Of a stretch of DNA of 64,000 nucleotides, positions 15,101 through 24,264 are shown in pieces. Each line of letters begins with the position of its first letter. Within the stretch, counting starts at the first letter, position 1. The notes below the pieces were generated by a model. That model saw only the letters and a list, made by a program, of their open reading frames with translations, had not been told where the DNA came from and did no database searches. This DNA is from an uncultured Psychrosphaera sp. Its GTDB lineage: Bacteria; Pseudomonadota; Gammaproteobacteria; Enterobacterales; Alteromonadaceae. The stretch lies in NCBI RefSeq assembly GCF_947500655.1, contig NZ_CANMSK010000016.1, forward strand, positions 1 through 64,000, given 5' to 3'. The position numbers and the translations under genes were made by a program.

Positions 15101-16360
15101 CTACTCTTTAATATGCACAGTCACTTTATCCGTCACTTGTTGTTTTTCTATCATGCCGCCAAGTGTGATCCAATTACCGTTTACGTTTAATAAACCTCTG
15201 TGATCCATGCTGGCTTGTGGGCTGTTGCTTACTTGCCATGAACGTTTGGCTATGTTGTAAATCCAAATCTCGTTGTTAGGTGTTAATGGTTTGTCAGTTT
15301 GCGAATTACTGCCAATCGATTTGCCTGCACCATCATGTGGAGCGTTTGTACCGCCGACAAAGATTATCCTGTCGTTTTCTGTATCACCGGCTGCGGCCAT
15401 TTTGAATCTTCCAACATCAGTTGGGTGTACCCATTGATACCAACTTATTTTGTCGGCTCTGGTTACGTTAATTTCACCTAAATAACAACTTGCTTGTTGA
15501 GTAATGGTTCTATTTGCCGCAAGTTGCGGAGTTACTTTTGCGCCATCACAAATCATAATGACGTTATCAACTATGCCACCTGCATGACCAAATACAGGTG
15601 TTCCAATAAATGGACTTGCTTGAAACCATTCATTTTTTAAGGTGTCGAATACTTGTACTAAGTTAACTGCAGCGTCGTTATTCCAGCCTGAAATGGCATA
15701 GATATAACGGTCTCGATAAACCAAGGTAACCGCATCATTAACCGATACTGGCATAGGTTCTAATTGCACATAAGTGTCGGTTGGAACATGGTATTTATAA
15801 ACGCCTGGTGCGGTATCAAAAGACTTTGAACTACCTAAGTTATAACCTCCAAAAATATATACGCTGTCATTAACACCAACGGCGGTACTGCCAATGCGAC
15901 CATAAGGTTCTTGTAATGACGGCAATGGTGTTATGGCTTGCCACTGATTTTCAAAGTCAGCTTCAAGATTGGTTGTTTCTGCTTTAATCTCAAAAGAAAA
16001 TTTAGGTGTAGAGAGTTGCTTTAATTTTGTCTCTGTTTTTGATTCAGGATTAGTGTTGCCATTGCTTTTGCTTTTTTTATTAGGAGCGGTGTTATTAGTG
16101 TTGTTCTTAACAGTATTGCTATCAACACTATCAACAACATCTAATCTCCAAGCTTTGTTGTGCATACTGGTAATTTTTTTATCTGCGCTTAACCCAGAAA
16201 AGCTTAATATGCTTTGTTTGCCATCAATGATCACAGACGCTACGGCATTGTTGGTCACAGGCTCAGGTAGAGGCGGTAAATTAAGTTTGGCATGTGATTG
16301 GAAAGACAAAATAGCGCTAAAAATGAATACTGTTTTAAGTAGGTTATTTGTAGAGGTCAT
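15101..16360 (-). CDS. secreted Kelch-repeat beta-propeller protein
   Basis: Encodes 419 residues with a signal peptide (TVFIFSAILSFQSHA). Kelch blades are recognisable by repeating GG and Y/W-x-(6)-W patterns: IGSTAVGVNDSVYIFGGYN, DRYIYAISGWN, FGHAGGIVDNVIMICDG, NDRIIFVGGTN, and HRGLLNVNGNWITLGG. Residues about 80-115 are an Asn/Lys/Thr/Ser-rich low-complexity insert (NNTNNTAPNKKSKSNGNTN), unusual inside such a protein and possibly a linker between a small N-terminal part and the propeller. It resembles NanM-like (sialate mutarotase) propellers, but no sialic acid genes are near. AAGGAG lies 9 nt ahead of the ATG. Confidence 0.8.
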   Translation of the reverse strand: MTSTNNLLKTVFIFSAILSFQSHAKLNLPPLPEPVTNNAVASVIIDGKQSILSFSGLSADKKITSMHNKAWRLDVVDSVDSNTVKNNTNNTAPNKKSKSNGNTNPESKTETKLKQLSTPKFSFEIKAETTNLEADFENQWQAITPLPSLQEPYGRIGSTAVGVNDSVYIFGGYNLGSSKSFDTAPGVYKYHVPTDTYVQLEPMPVSVNDAVTLVYRDRYIYAISGWNNDAAVNLVQVFDTLKNEWFQASPFIGTPVFGHAGGIVDNVIMICDGAKVTPQLAANRTITQQASCYLGEINVTRADKISWYQWVHPTDVGRFKMAAAGDTENDRIIFVGGTNAPHDGAGKSIGSNSQTDKPLTPNNEIWIYNIAKRSWQVSNSPQASMDHRGLLNVNGNWITLGGMIEKQQVTDKVTVHIKE

Positions 16361-16438
16361 AAATTCACATCTCCTTTTACGAGTTTGAGTTAAGGGCGGT
16401 TATTCGTTATGCATTATTAGCTTTGTATTTTGTACTAA

Positions 16439-17170
16439 CTAATCTGATGAGGCAATCTCAAGTACCTCACATTGATTGTTGGTAACTTGCCAGCGGATAT
16501 TCAAGTTGTATAAAAGTATGCCGTAAATTTTATCATCAGTTTTATTTTGTTTATAAGATGGTCTTGGGTCTTGTTGCAAAACTTGCTCAATTAGTAATGA
16601 TAATTGAGGGTATGTTTTTTGGTATAGCGCAATTTGAGTATTGGCCTTCTTGCTAAACACCACGCTAAGGCTATGCTCTGGTGCACTTTCTGCCAACTCA
16701 GAGTGAGCATTTTCAATACTATCTGAATAAGGTATATAAGGCTTTATATCCACTACTGGCGTGCCGTCTAATAAATCCAAACCTTGTACGTCAACAAACC
16801 ATTGTTTGCCTAACTGTCTAACACCAATTAATTTTACCGCGGACATGCCAATGCCATTTGGCCTAAATGGTGAACGTGTGGCGAATACCCCCATTTTCTC
16901 ATTGCCGCCTAATCTTGGTGGTCTAACACTAGGCTTCCAACCTTGTTTAAGGTTTTCATGGAATAGAAATAAAATCCAAATATGGCTGTGGGCTGTTAAA
17001 TCTTTAAGGGCCATTTCGTTATTTGAGTCACCACTTAATTTGATGCTGCCAATTACTGCATCACACAAGCCTGGTTGTCTTGGAATACCAAATTTCTCTT
17101 TAAAAGGTGATTGGATTTCACCTATTGGTGATAGTGAGTGGTTCTGCGAAAAATTGGAATTAGTAGGCAT
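16439..17170 (-). CDS. trmO: tRNA (m6t6A37) methyltransferase TrmO
   Basis: Encodes 243 residues. It matches TrmO/TsaA/YaeB: an N-terminal IGEIQSPFKEKFGIPRQPGL, the hallmark LTAHSHIWILFLFHEN, then RPPRLGGNEKMGVFATRSPFRPN GIGMS, and a DLLDGTPVVDIKPYIPYSD motif. The enzyme uses S-adenosylmethionine to N6-methylate t6A37 in tRNA-Thr(GGU). The length fits the E. coli protein (235), with the C-terminal DPRPSYK segment (here QQDPRPSYKQ) that contacts tRNA. It is a single-gene unit with its own promoter in the 338-bp upstream gap. Confidence 0.93.
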   Translation of the reverse strand: MPTNSNFSQNHSLSPIGEIQSPFKEKFGIPRQPGLCDAVIGSIKLSGDSNNEMALKDLTAHSHIWILFLFHENLKQGWKPSVRPPRLGGNEKMGVFATRSPFRPNGIGMSAVKLIGVRQLGKQWFVDVQGLDLLDGTPVVDIKPYIPYSDSIENAHSELAESAPEHSLSVVFSKKANTQIALYQKTYPQLSLLIEQVLQQDPRPSYKQNKTDDKIYGILLYNLNIRWQVTNNQCEVLEIASSD

Positions 17171-17508
17171 ATTTTTATTTTTAGTGAAGATGAACTGAAT
17201 GTATTCTAAACAGACAAATAGGATTGTGAAACGCTAATTTATAAATAGTATTAAATTAGGATAATAAATACGTTTTTTAGATAATGTTAGTCAGCAACTA
17301 GTGTAATATCATTGCACTTTGTTGTAGTTCGATTTTAAACGCATGTATTCAACTTAAAATGGTTTTAAAACCTTGAACTTTTCATTTGAATTTAGGGCTT
17401 GAATTGATAAAAAACGACAATATAAAATCTATATTTAATGTAATTGGTATAAGCCATATAGTTATTCAACAGATACAGTTGCCTTCACTGGCAGGGGTAA
17501 TGAAATAG
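17171..17508. other. 338-bp intergenic region with divergent promoters
   Basis: AT-rich and without a gene. On the plus strand TTGAAT (17399-17404), 16 nt, then TATAAA (17421-17426) is a plausible sigma-70 promoter for the ABC operon at 17509. No palindrome of note was seen. Confidence 0.5.
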
Positions 17509-18441
17509 ATGATCGAAATAAAAAATATAACTAAACGATTTGGCGACTTTGTCGCGGTAAATGATTTGTCATTCGATGTTAAACCGGGTGAAGTTGTTGG
17601 CTTTTTAGGACCAAACGGCGCAGGCAAATCAACTACTATGAAAATGCTAACGGGCTTTTTGCAAGCAAACTCAGGCTCTATAACCATAAATGGGATAAAT
17701 ATAGAAGACGATCCCTTGAGCATAAAACAAGGTTTAGGTTACTTACCAGAAGGTGCACCAGCCTATGGTGATATGACGGTATTACAGTTTTTAAGTTTTA
17801 TTGCAGATGTCCGTGGATTAACTGGCCGCAAAAAACAAGCTAGAATTGCCCGTGTTATTAAAGATGTAGAGTTAAGCTCGGTATTAGATAGAAATATAGA
17901 AAACTTATCAAAAGGCTTTAAACGCCGAGTTGGTTTAGCCCAAGCTATTATTCACGATCCTAAAGTTTTAATTTTAGATGAACCAACTGATGGGTTAGAT
18001 CCAAATCAAAAACATCATGTTAGAGAGTTAATTAAGAATTTAGCCAAAGACAAAATAGTTATTATCTCTACTCATATTTTAGAAGAAGTAACGGCGGTGT
18101 GTAATAGAGCATTGATCATTGCCGAGGGCGCTAAAATATTCGACGGCACACCAGAAGAACTGCAAGCTAAATCATCATTCCACCACGCGGTGACAATTGA
18201 ATTAAGTGAACAGATAGAAAATGCCAACGCGTTAACCTCGTTACCGGAAGTTGCTTTTGTGCTTACAGAGGGCAACAAAGTAACTGTGCTACCAAGTGAG
18301 GGACAGAGTATTTTTACGGTGGTTTACGACAAAGTGCGTGAGCTAAATTGGCCGTTTTACTCTATTTACAGTGAAAAAGGTCGGCTTGACGATATATTCC
18401 GTGAGTTAACCACGGCTTCATCTAATTCTACTGACGTATAA
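17509..18441 (+). CDS. Gld/NosF-like ABC ATPase
   Basis: Encodes 310 residues. Walker A is GPNGAGKST (about residues 35-43), the signature region is LSKGFKRRVGLAQA, Walker B is VLILDEPTDGLDP, and the H-loop is ISTHIL. A C-terminal extension of about 80 residues (HHAVTIELSEQI ... DDIFRELT) is the DUF4162-like tail typical of this group. With the permease, GldG-like and DUF4340 genes that follow it forms the widespread gld-like ABC operon. In Bacteroidetes GldA-GldF-GldG serve gliding; in gammaproteobacteria the transported substrate is unknown. Confidence 0.9.
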   Translation: MIEIKNITKRFGDFVAVNDLSFDVKPGEVVGFLGPNGAGKSTTMKMLTGFLQANSGSITINGINIEDDPLSIKQGLGYLPEGAPAYGDMTVLQFLSFIADVRGLTGRKKQARIARVIKDVELSSVLDRNIENLSKGFKRRVGLAQAIIHDPKVLILDEPTDGLDPNQKHHVRELIKNLAKDKIVIISTHILEEVTAVCNRALIIAEGAKIFDGTPEELQAKSSFHHAVTIELSEQIENANALTSLPEVAFVLTEGNKVTVLPSEGQSIFTVVYDKVRELNWPFYSIYSEKGRLDDIFRELTTASSNSTDV

Positions 18442-18454
18442 AGGAGACGCTATT

Positions 18455-19228
18455 ATGAATTCATCTTCTATTAAACAGCGAGCTATGAAACAATTTTCTA
18501 TGATTTCAATTCTGACTAAACGTGAGTTTATGTCATTTTTTGCTACGCCAATTGGTTATGTTTTTATCGCTATATTTTTGATCATGAGCGGTATTATGAC
18601 TTTCAATTTAGGCTCCCTTTATGAAAGAGGGCAAGCGGACTTATTACCATTTTTTAATTTCCACCCTTGGCTATATTTATTTTTAGTGCCAGCGTTTGCT
18701 ATGCGTTCATGGAGTGAAGAACGTCGCAGTGGCAGTATTGAATTATTAATGACCTTACCGATAACAGCGTTCCAAGCTATGGTGGCTAAGTTTATTTCGG
18801 CTTGGTTAGTGTTAGGGCTTGCCTTGGTATTAACCTTTCCACTGTGGATAACAATTAACTATTTGGGACAACCAGATAACGGCGTTATTTTGGCAGCTTA
18901 TATTGGTAGTTGGTTAATGGCTGGTGCGTTTTTAGCCATAGGTATTTGTATGTCTGCGTTATCTAAGTCGCAAGTAATTGCGTTTATTTTGTCTATCTCA
19001 ATTAGTTTCTTGTTTGTACTAAGTGGAACAGAAGCTGTGATCAATTCATTTAAAGGCGTATTGCCTACTGCGTTTATCGACGTAATTGCGTCGTTATCTT
19101 TTATCCAACATTTTGATTCAATTGCTAAAGGTGTTATAGCACTTAACGATGTAGGTTATTTTTTATTGGTGATCTTAAGCTGGTTATTTGCTGGCTTAGT
19201 TATTATTGAAGATAAAAAGGCGAGCTAA
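18455..19228 (+). CDS. ABC permease, GldF/ABC-2 type
   Basis: Encodes 257 residues with six membrane helices: about residues 32-55, 65-80, 105-127, 145-165, 170-190 and 228-248. The motif FNFHPWLYLFLVPAFAMRSWSEERRSGSIELLMTLPIT, read in parts, is the signature of ABC-2 permeases of this operon type. AAGGAG lies 10 nt before the ATG. The next gene starts at the base after its stop codon, so the two are coupled. It forms the membrane channel with the preceding ATPase. Confidence 0.88.
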   Translation: MNSSSIKQRAMKQFSMISILTKREFMSFFATPIGYVFIAIFLIMSGIMTFNLGSLYERGQADLLPFFNFHPWLYLFLVPAFAMRSWSEERRSGSIELLMTLPITAFQAMVAKFISAWLVLGLALVLTFPLWITINYLGQPDNGVILAAYIGSWLMAGAFLAIGICMSALSKSQVIAFILSISISFLFVLSGTEAVINSFKGVLPTAFIDVIASLSFIQHFDSIAKGVIALNDVGYFLLVILSWLFAGLVIIEDKKAS

Positions 19229-21202
19229 ATGGACACTAAAACGGAGACCCAAATGCATTCAAAATTATCAATTAAACGAGTTTCGTTTCCCGTTGCGCTT
19301 GGCGCAATCGCGTTTGCCTTTCTTGCATTGGTATTGTTAAACAATGTTTTATTAAACAAAGTTAGACTGGATTTAACCGAAGGTAATGTGTATTCAATTA
19401 CCGACGGAACGCATCAAATACTGTCAGAAATAGATGAACCTATTACCTTGTACTTTTTCTTTTCAGACAAAGCAACAGAAGGATTAACAACCTTACGTAA
19501 TTACGCCAACCGAGTGAAAACCTTATTGCAAGAATATGAGCTTTACTCTGATGGCAAAATTAAATTACAGATCATAGACCCTGAAGCGTTTTCTGAAGCG
19601 GAAGATAAAGCATCTGAAATGGGATTAGTTGCAGCACCAATCAATGCAACGGGAGAGTCTATTTATTTTGGCCTTGCTGGTACTAACTCAATAGATGATA
19701 AAGAAGTCATTGCGTTTTTTGACCCAAGCCAAGAAAGTTTGCTGGAATATGAATTGAGTAAATTAGTGCATAAGTTGTCAGACCCAGCAGCAACTAAAGT
19801 TTCTATATTGTCATCGCTACCAATACAAGGCGGAACCAATCCAAACCCAATGGCTATGCAAATGGGACAACCGCAAACCTTGCCAGCTTGGGCGTTTTTA
19901 TCTCAATTGGAACAATTATACCAAGTTGAAATCTTAGAGAGTGACGCAGAAACGATACCGGAAGACACTAAAGTGTTGATGATTATCCATCCAAAAGACT
20001 TAGCAGACGCTCAGTTATTCGCAATAGAGCAATATGTGTTGAATGGTGGTAAAACGTTTATTCTTGTTGACCCATCATCTGACTCAGACTCGCAAGGTGC
20101 TAACGTGATGGGCGTACCAAATCCATCAACGTCAAATCTTGAACCTTTATTTAGCGCATGGGGAATTGATTATGACCCAGATACCATTGTGTTAGACGGT
20201 GCAAAAGGGTTAGAGATCATGATGCCTGATGGCATGCCGGGGCGTCATATTGGTTATTTAGGTTTAGACAAAGACAATATTGATGAGCTAGACGTTGTAA
20301 CTTCTTCGTTATCTAGTATTAATGGCGCAAGTATGGGCGTATTAGCTTTATTAAATGATGCAACAACGACGTTAACTCCTTTGCTGACAAGCTCGGAATA
20401 TACTGACTTTACCGACCTTGCTCGATATCAAATGTCAGGCACAAATCCTGATATTTTGCTGACCGATTTTACGGCGAAAAACGCTAATGTTGTATTAGCC
20501 GCAAGAATTAGTGGTGCGGCTAAAACCGCATTTGAGACTTTGCCTGAAGGTGTTACTGGTGCAGATTGGATTAAATTCTCTGATAATATTCAGTTGATTG
20601 TAGTTGCCGATACTGACTTGTTAACAGACCGTTTTTGGGTGCAAAGCAGTAACTTCTTTGGTGAAACTGTTTTACAACCATTTGCTAATAATGGCGACTT
20701 TGTGGTTAATGCGGTTGATAACTTAGGTGGTAATTCAGCTTTGCTTTCAATTCGTGGCCGTGGACAATACCAACGTCCGTTTGATGTAGTAGAGCAATTG
20801 ACGGTTGAAGCTGAAGCTAAGTTCAGAGAACAAGAACAACAGCTACAACAACAATTAAGTGAAACTGAAAATCAGTTAGCGCAGTTACAAAATCAACAAG
20901 TGGATAGCGGCTCTCTAGTATTAAGTCCAGAGCAAGAAGCTGCGGTAGAGTCATTTGTGGCTAAGAAATTGGAAATTAGAAAACAACTTAGAGATGTACA
21001 ACATCAATTAAATAAAGATATTGAATCATTAGGTACGGTTATTAAATTATTAAATATCGCGTTTTTCCCTATTCTTTTAACTTTAGGTTTAGGCCTCATA
21101 GCTAGACGTATCCGTTATAAAATGTCTGCCAAGTATCAAGTTAAGCCGCAATCTGAAGCTAAACAAACGCCTGAAGCTACAAAAGCTAAGACTAGGAAGT
21201 AG
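19229..21202 (+). CDS. GldG-like ABC auxiliary protein (PF09822 type)
   Basis: Encodes 657 residues with one N-terminal TM (about 23-45) and one C-terminal TM (about 610-628, LLNIAFFPILLTLGLGLIA), enclosing a large periplasmic part. The start of that part, KVRLDLTEGNVYSITDGTHQ, is the family hallmark, followed by DEPITLYFFFSD. The middle holds two alpha/beta domains (VSILSSLPIQGG; KVLMIIHPKDLADAQLFAIEQYV). A Gln/Glu-rich coiled coil lies at about residues 525-600 just before the C-terminal TM. Its start codon directly follows the permease stop. It is probably a periplasmic partner of the ABC pump. Confidence 0.88.
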   Translation: MDTKTETQMHSKLSIKRVSFPVALGAIAFAFLALVLLNNVLLNKVRLDLTEGNVYSITDGTHQILSEIDEPITLYFFFSDKATEGLTTLRNYANRVKTLLQEYELYSDGKIKLQIIDPEAFSEAEDKASEMGLVAAPINATGESIYFGLAGTNSIDDKEVIAFFDPSQESLLEYELSKLVHKLSDPAATKVSILSSLPIQGGTNPNPMAMQMGQPQTLPAWAFLSQLEQLYQVEILESDAETIPEDTKVLMIIHPKDLADAQLFAIEQYVLNGGKTFILVDPSSDSDSQGANVMGVPNPSTSNLEPLFSAWGIDYDPDTIVLDGAKGLEIMMPDGMPGRHIGYLGLDKDNIDELDVVTSSLSSINGASMGVLALLNDATTTLTPLLTSSEYTDFTDLARYQMSGTNPDILLTDFTAKNANVVLAARISGAAKTAFETLPEGVTGADWIKFSDNIQLIVVADTDLLTDRFWVQSSNFFGETVLQPFANNGDFVVNAVDNLGGNSALLSIRGRGQYQRPFDVVEQLTVEAEAKFREQEQQLQQQLSETENQLAQLQNQQVDSGSLVLSPEQEAAVESFVAKKLEIRKQLRDVQHQLNKDIESLGTVIKLLNIAFFPILLTLGLGLIARRIRYKMSAKYQVKPQSEAKQTPEATKAKTRK

Positions 21203-21210
21203 GGATCAAT

Positions 21211-22260
21211 ATGAGAATTAGTTTTTTAATTAAAGTTTTAGTCGTTGGCGTGTTAGCCATTTTATTAAGTAGTTATTTTATTAGTCAAAATAAAGGCGTT
21301 CAAAACTTTGATGACACCTTGTTGTTAACAGAATTTGACGTTAATTTAGTTGATAAAATTCAAATACAAAATGCGGCTAGTAAACAATTTATTAGTGCTG
21401 AAAAAATATCTGGTAAGTGGGTTTTACCTAATAAATTTGGTTATGCAGCAGATATTAAAAAGCTATCAAAGCTGTTACAAAATTTAAAAGATACACAAAT
21501 AGTTGAATTGAAAACCAAGCAAGCAAAGTATTATTCGCGCTTGGGTTTGCAAAGCTTAGATCAAGGTAATGAACTAGATGCAGAAAAAAGCCAAGCACAA
21601 CTGTTAACATTAGTTGCGGGTGATGACTTTACTCAGCTGTTAATTGGAAATGAAAGCCAATCATCAACAGGACGTTATGTACGTTTTGCTAGACAAGAGC
21701 AGGCTTACTTAGTGGCATTGGATATTAATCTCCCTAAAGATGATACAGATTGGTTAATGCCTAATATACTTCCAATAAATGTTGATCAAGTTAGGCAGGT
21801 TGATATTACTTTATTTAATAAAGAGTCTAATACAACGTCTAACAGCAAGTTTACTATTGAGCGTAAAGAGCTTGAGCAAGATGAAACGGTAAGCTTAGCT
21901 GAGCATTTTGAATTGTTAAACAAAGCTGAGGATCAAATACCACAGTATGGCTCTATTTTTACTGGCTTAGTTAGAAACATAATTAACATTACAGCCAAAG
22001 ACATTAAGTTAGCAGAGCCAAATGAAATGGAGCTATATCAAACTATAGTACTAAAGTATTTGGACACGCCAGAAAATCTTGATAATAAAGTAATGTTGGA
22101 TAATAAAGCGCAAAGCAAAACGCTAACGTTACAGCTATATGAAAATGATAAAGAGCCTCTAAATTACTGGGTTCGTTTGGAACAAAGTAAATATTTAATA
22201 AATATATCGGAGTTCGACTTTAAACAGATAAGTAAGCCATTGAGTGATTATTTAGAGTAA
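21211..22260 (+). CDS. DUF4340 domain protein of the Gld-like ABC operon
   Basis: Encodes 349 residues with one N-terminal TM (residues 5-24, FLIKVLVVGVLAILLSSYF), the rest periplasmic beta-rich. The DUF4340 pattern is seen in VDKIQIQNAASKQFISAEK, then KWVLPNKFGYAADIKKLSKLLQNL, LKTKQAKYYSRLGLQ and TGRYVRFARQEQAYLVAL. DUF4340 is regularly the last gene of this operon; its role is unknown but it is probably an envelope subunit of the transporter. A terminator follows. Confidence 0.88.
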   Translation: MRISFLIKVLVVGVLAILLSSYFISQNKGVQNFDDTLLLTEFDVNLVDKIQIQNAASKQFISAEKISGKWVLPNKFGYAADIKKLSKLLQNLKDTQIVELKTKQAKYYSRLGLQSLDQGNELDAEKSQAQLLTLVAGDDFTQLLIGNESQSSTGRYVRFARQEQAYLVALDINLPKDDTDWLMPNILPINVDQVRQVDITLFNKESNTTSNSKFTIERKELEQDETVSLAEHFELLNKAEDQIPQYGSIFTGLVRNIINITAKDIKLAEPNEMELYQTIVLKYLDTPENLDNKVMLDNKAQSKTLTLQLYENDKEPLNYWVRLEQSKYLINISEFDFKQISKPLSDYLE

Positions 22261-22298
22261 TCGATTTTCAATTGTTACATCAGATTTTAAGTATAAAG

Positions 22299-22325
22299 AA
22301 ACAGCTAAAAAGGCTGTTTTTTTTA
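22299..22325 (+). terminator. Rho-independent terminator
   Basis: AAACAGC (22299-22305) / GCTGTTT (22313-22319) with a 7-nt loop and a run of T. It ends the Gld-like operon. Confidence 0.85.
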
Positions 22326-22779
22326 TGGAATAAACTCAAACTAGTTTATTTCTACATGATAAGTTTCGTCCATACTGATGGATAATTACTTATTTCAGCT
22401 AATCCTGAGAATAGCTTATTCGCTAGTTGATATATTGGTTAGAACAACTGCAGGATTAACATTTTATACTAGATGACACTGTCTCCTTTTAATTTTTAAT
22501 ATCAAAGCAACAAAATAGTTCAATTATAATTAGGTTGTTTTATATACAATTGTATTGAACTTACCTGTTTAAGGTAGGTCTATTGAAACGGTTATCAGAT
22601 TTGTGTTTAGAAAATCTATTTATTTATATCGGTATATATATTTTATGTAATGCTTATCTGTAAATATAATATGTTATTTAGTATAAAAAACACGCTAAAC
22701 CATTGATTAAAAAGTAATCATTTTGTACAATGCAGCATATTGCAAGTGTGTGTTTATGTATATTTAAAGGGGTTGTTTG
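22326..22779. other. AT-rich intergenic region upstream of the PilZ-like gene
   Basis: About 450 bp without a convincing gene on either strand. One inverted repeat TGATTA-5-TAATCA (22704-22720) lies 60 bp ahead of the next start and could be an operator. Nothing else supports a feature. Confidence 0.5.
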
Positions 22780-23379
22780 ATGTCTACTCTATCTAATGAA
22801 GAAATCGCTTATTTTAGCGATGCCTTTTCACCTAAAGATGACAATGTTGGTAACGCATTATCGAATCACTCATTGAGTGTTGCGACTGAAGTGCCTGAAG
22901 TTCTTGCTCATATATTAGGAAATGCTAAGTTAACCTTACTGGCTGAAATTAGTTATTATCGTCTATGGTTTCCATTAACCTTAAAAGTAGATGATCTTGG
23001 CATATTCTCACCAGAGTTAGGGATCCCTGAAGTTATTGATATGCGTGGTGGCGAACGCAGTTGGCGTCTTGATCATGTTAAAAATGTAAAAGTAATAGAC
23101 AATGATACGGCAAAAGATGTTGAAGTATTGTCTTTATCTAGTTCAGGCATGACAATCAAAGTCCCACAAGAGTTTGATACCTCAATGTCACATTTAAGCC
23201 AGTTAGTTTTATCCAATGGTGATCGTCTTGATGTGACGTTAGAGCCCGTTAGAACAGAAAATGGTGTAATGGCTGCCAAAATCAGCGCTGAAGGTGAATC
23301 TCGTGAAATATTACGTCAATTTCTATTTAGTGAGCATAAAGCTAAATATGAGCATCTGTACAAAAACATTAATTATTAA
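22780..23379 (+). CDS. PilZ-like domain protein
   Basis: Encodes 199 residues. An N-terminal region of about 80 residues precedes a beta-rich part with the two PilZ signature pieces in order: R-G-G-E-R (RxxxR) near residue 88, then SLSSSG near residue 121, a match to (D/N)xSxxG except for Ser in the first position. If functional it would be a cyclic-di-GMP receptor, but the altered first residue means binding is not certain. The ATG at 22780 has AAAGGGG 8 nt upstream. It is alone between terminators, with a long promoter region. It could be a degenerate or non-binding PilZ. Confidence 0.55.
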   Translation: MSTLSNEEIAYFSDAFSPKDDNVGNALSNHSLSVATEVPEVLAHILGNAKLTLLAEISYYRLWFPLTLKVDDLGIFSPELGIPEVIDMRGGERSWRLDHVKNVKVIDNDTAKDVEVLSLSSSGMTIKVPQEFDTSMSHLSQLVLSNGDRLDVTLEPVRTENGVMAAKISAEGESREILRQFLFSEHKAKYEHLYKNINY

Positions 23380-23415
23380 ACATAAGTTATTCTGAGAGTT
23401 TTACTTTAATTACCT

Positions 23416-23450
23416 TTGAAAATTGTCGCGCTGACAACTTTCAAAATTAA
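23416..23450. terminator. imperfect hairpin, possible terminator
   Basis: TTGAAAATTGTC (23416-23427) pairs with GACAACTTTCAA (23433-23444) with one mismatch and a 5-nt loop. It is followed by AATTAATTATT rather than a T-run, so it is only a probable 3' end of the PilZ-like transcript. Confidence 0.5.
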
Positions 23451-23613
23451 TTATTAGTGCATGTACTTATTAAATCAATTCTTCCACTGTGTATAAACCC
23501 AACACATGATCTCACCGGTATTAAATTAAATAAATCGACTCCCTTAATTTATTTTTTGTGCACAATCTTTGCATAGATAAATTTAATTAAAATAAATTAA
23601 CGTTATTACTGCT

Positions 23614-24264
23614 ATGAATAATAAAATGAAAGTCGAAATTTGGTCAGATATCGCCTGTCCTTACTGTTACATTGGTAAACGTCGTTTTGAAATGGCCCTT
23701 GAGAAATTTGACGGTAAAGACGATGTCGAAATTATTTGGCGTAGTTTTGAATTAGATCCAAACGCAGAATTAACCTATGAAGAAAATAAATATGAGTTAT
23801 TGGCTAAAAAATACGACCAACCATTAAAGTGGGCTGAATTAGCCTGTGATGACATGGCAAAACAAGGTGCTGAAATTGGTTTAAATCTTGATTTTGACAT
23901 TAATAAACCCACCAATACATTTAACGCCCAGCGCTTAATACATTTAGCGACTGAGTTAGGTAAAGAACAAGAAGTACAAAATTTATTGTTTGAAAGTTTT
24001 TTCTCTAAAGGCGAGCTTATTAGCCAAAATGACATTCTTTTAAACATCGCAGCTAATGCTGGTATCGATAAAAGCAAAGTTGAGCAGTTATTAAATTCTG
24101 ATGTTTATAGCGACCAAGTAAAAGAAGATGAAGCTTTGGCTACTGAACTTGGTATTGAATCTGTGCCATTTTTTATCATAGATGAAGCTTATGGTATGGA
24201 AGGAGCTCAACCTGTTGATCATATATTAACTATGCTGGAAAATGTTTCTAATGGATCACTTTAA
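23614..24264 (+). CDS. FrnE-like DsbA-family oxidoreductase
   Basis: Encodes 216 residues and has no signal peptide, so it is cytoplasmic. The thioredoxin-fold active site is CPYC (WSDIACPYCYIGKRRFE, residues 14-27); an all-helical insert follows, then the cis-Pro loop GIESVPFFIID. The overall pattern (SFELDPNA, FNAQRLIHLA, ALATELGIESVPFF) is that of FrnE-type proteins (DsbA family COG2761), 2-hydroxychromene-2-carboxylate isomerase relatives, which work in redox stress responses. A single-gene unit; the Shine-Dalgarno is weak, and the first ATG was used. Confidence 0.88.
   Translation: MNNKMKVEIWSDIACPYCYIGKRRFEMALEKFDGKDDVEIIWRSFELDPNAELTYEENKYELLAKKYDQPLKWAELACDDMAKQGAEIGLNLDFDINKPTNTFNAQRLIHLATELGKEQEVQNLLFESFFSKGELISQNDILLNIAANAGIDKSKVEQLLNSDVYSDQVKEDEALATELGIESVPFFIIDEAYGMEGAQPVDHILTMLENVSNGSL

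Noticed and set aside
15969..16388. Plus-strand hydrophobic frame opposite the Kelch gene start
   Set aside because: It is antisense to the signal peptide and Asn/Lys-rich insert, which read as Val/Leu-rich on the other strand; no ribosome site.
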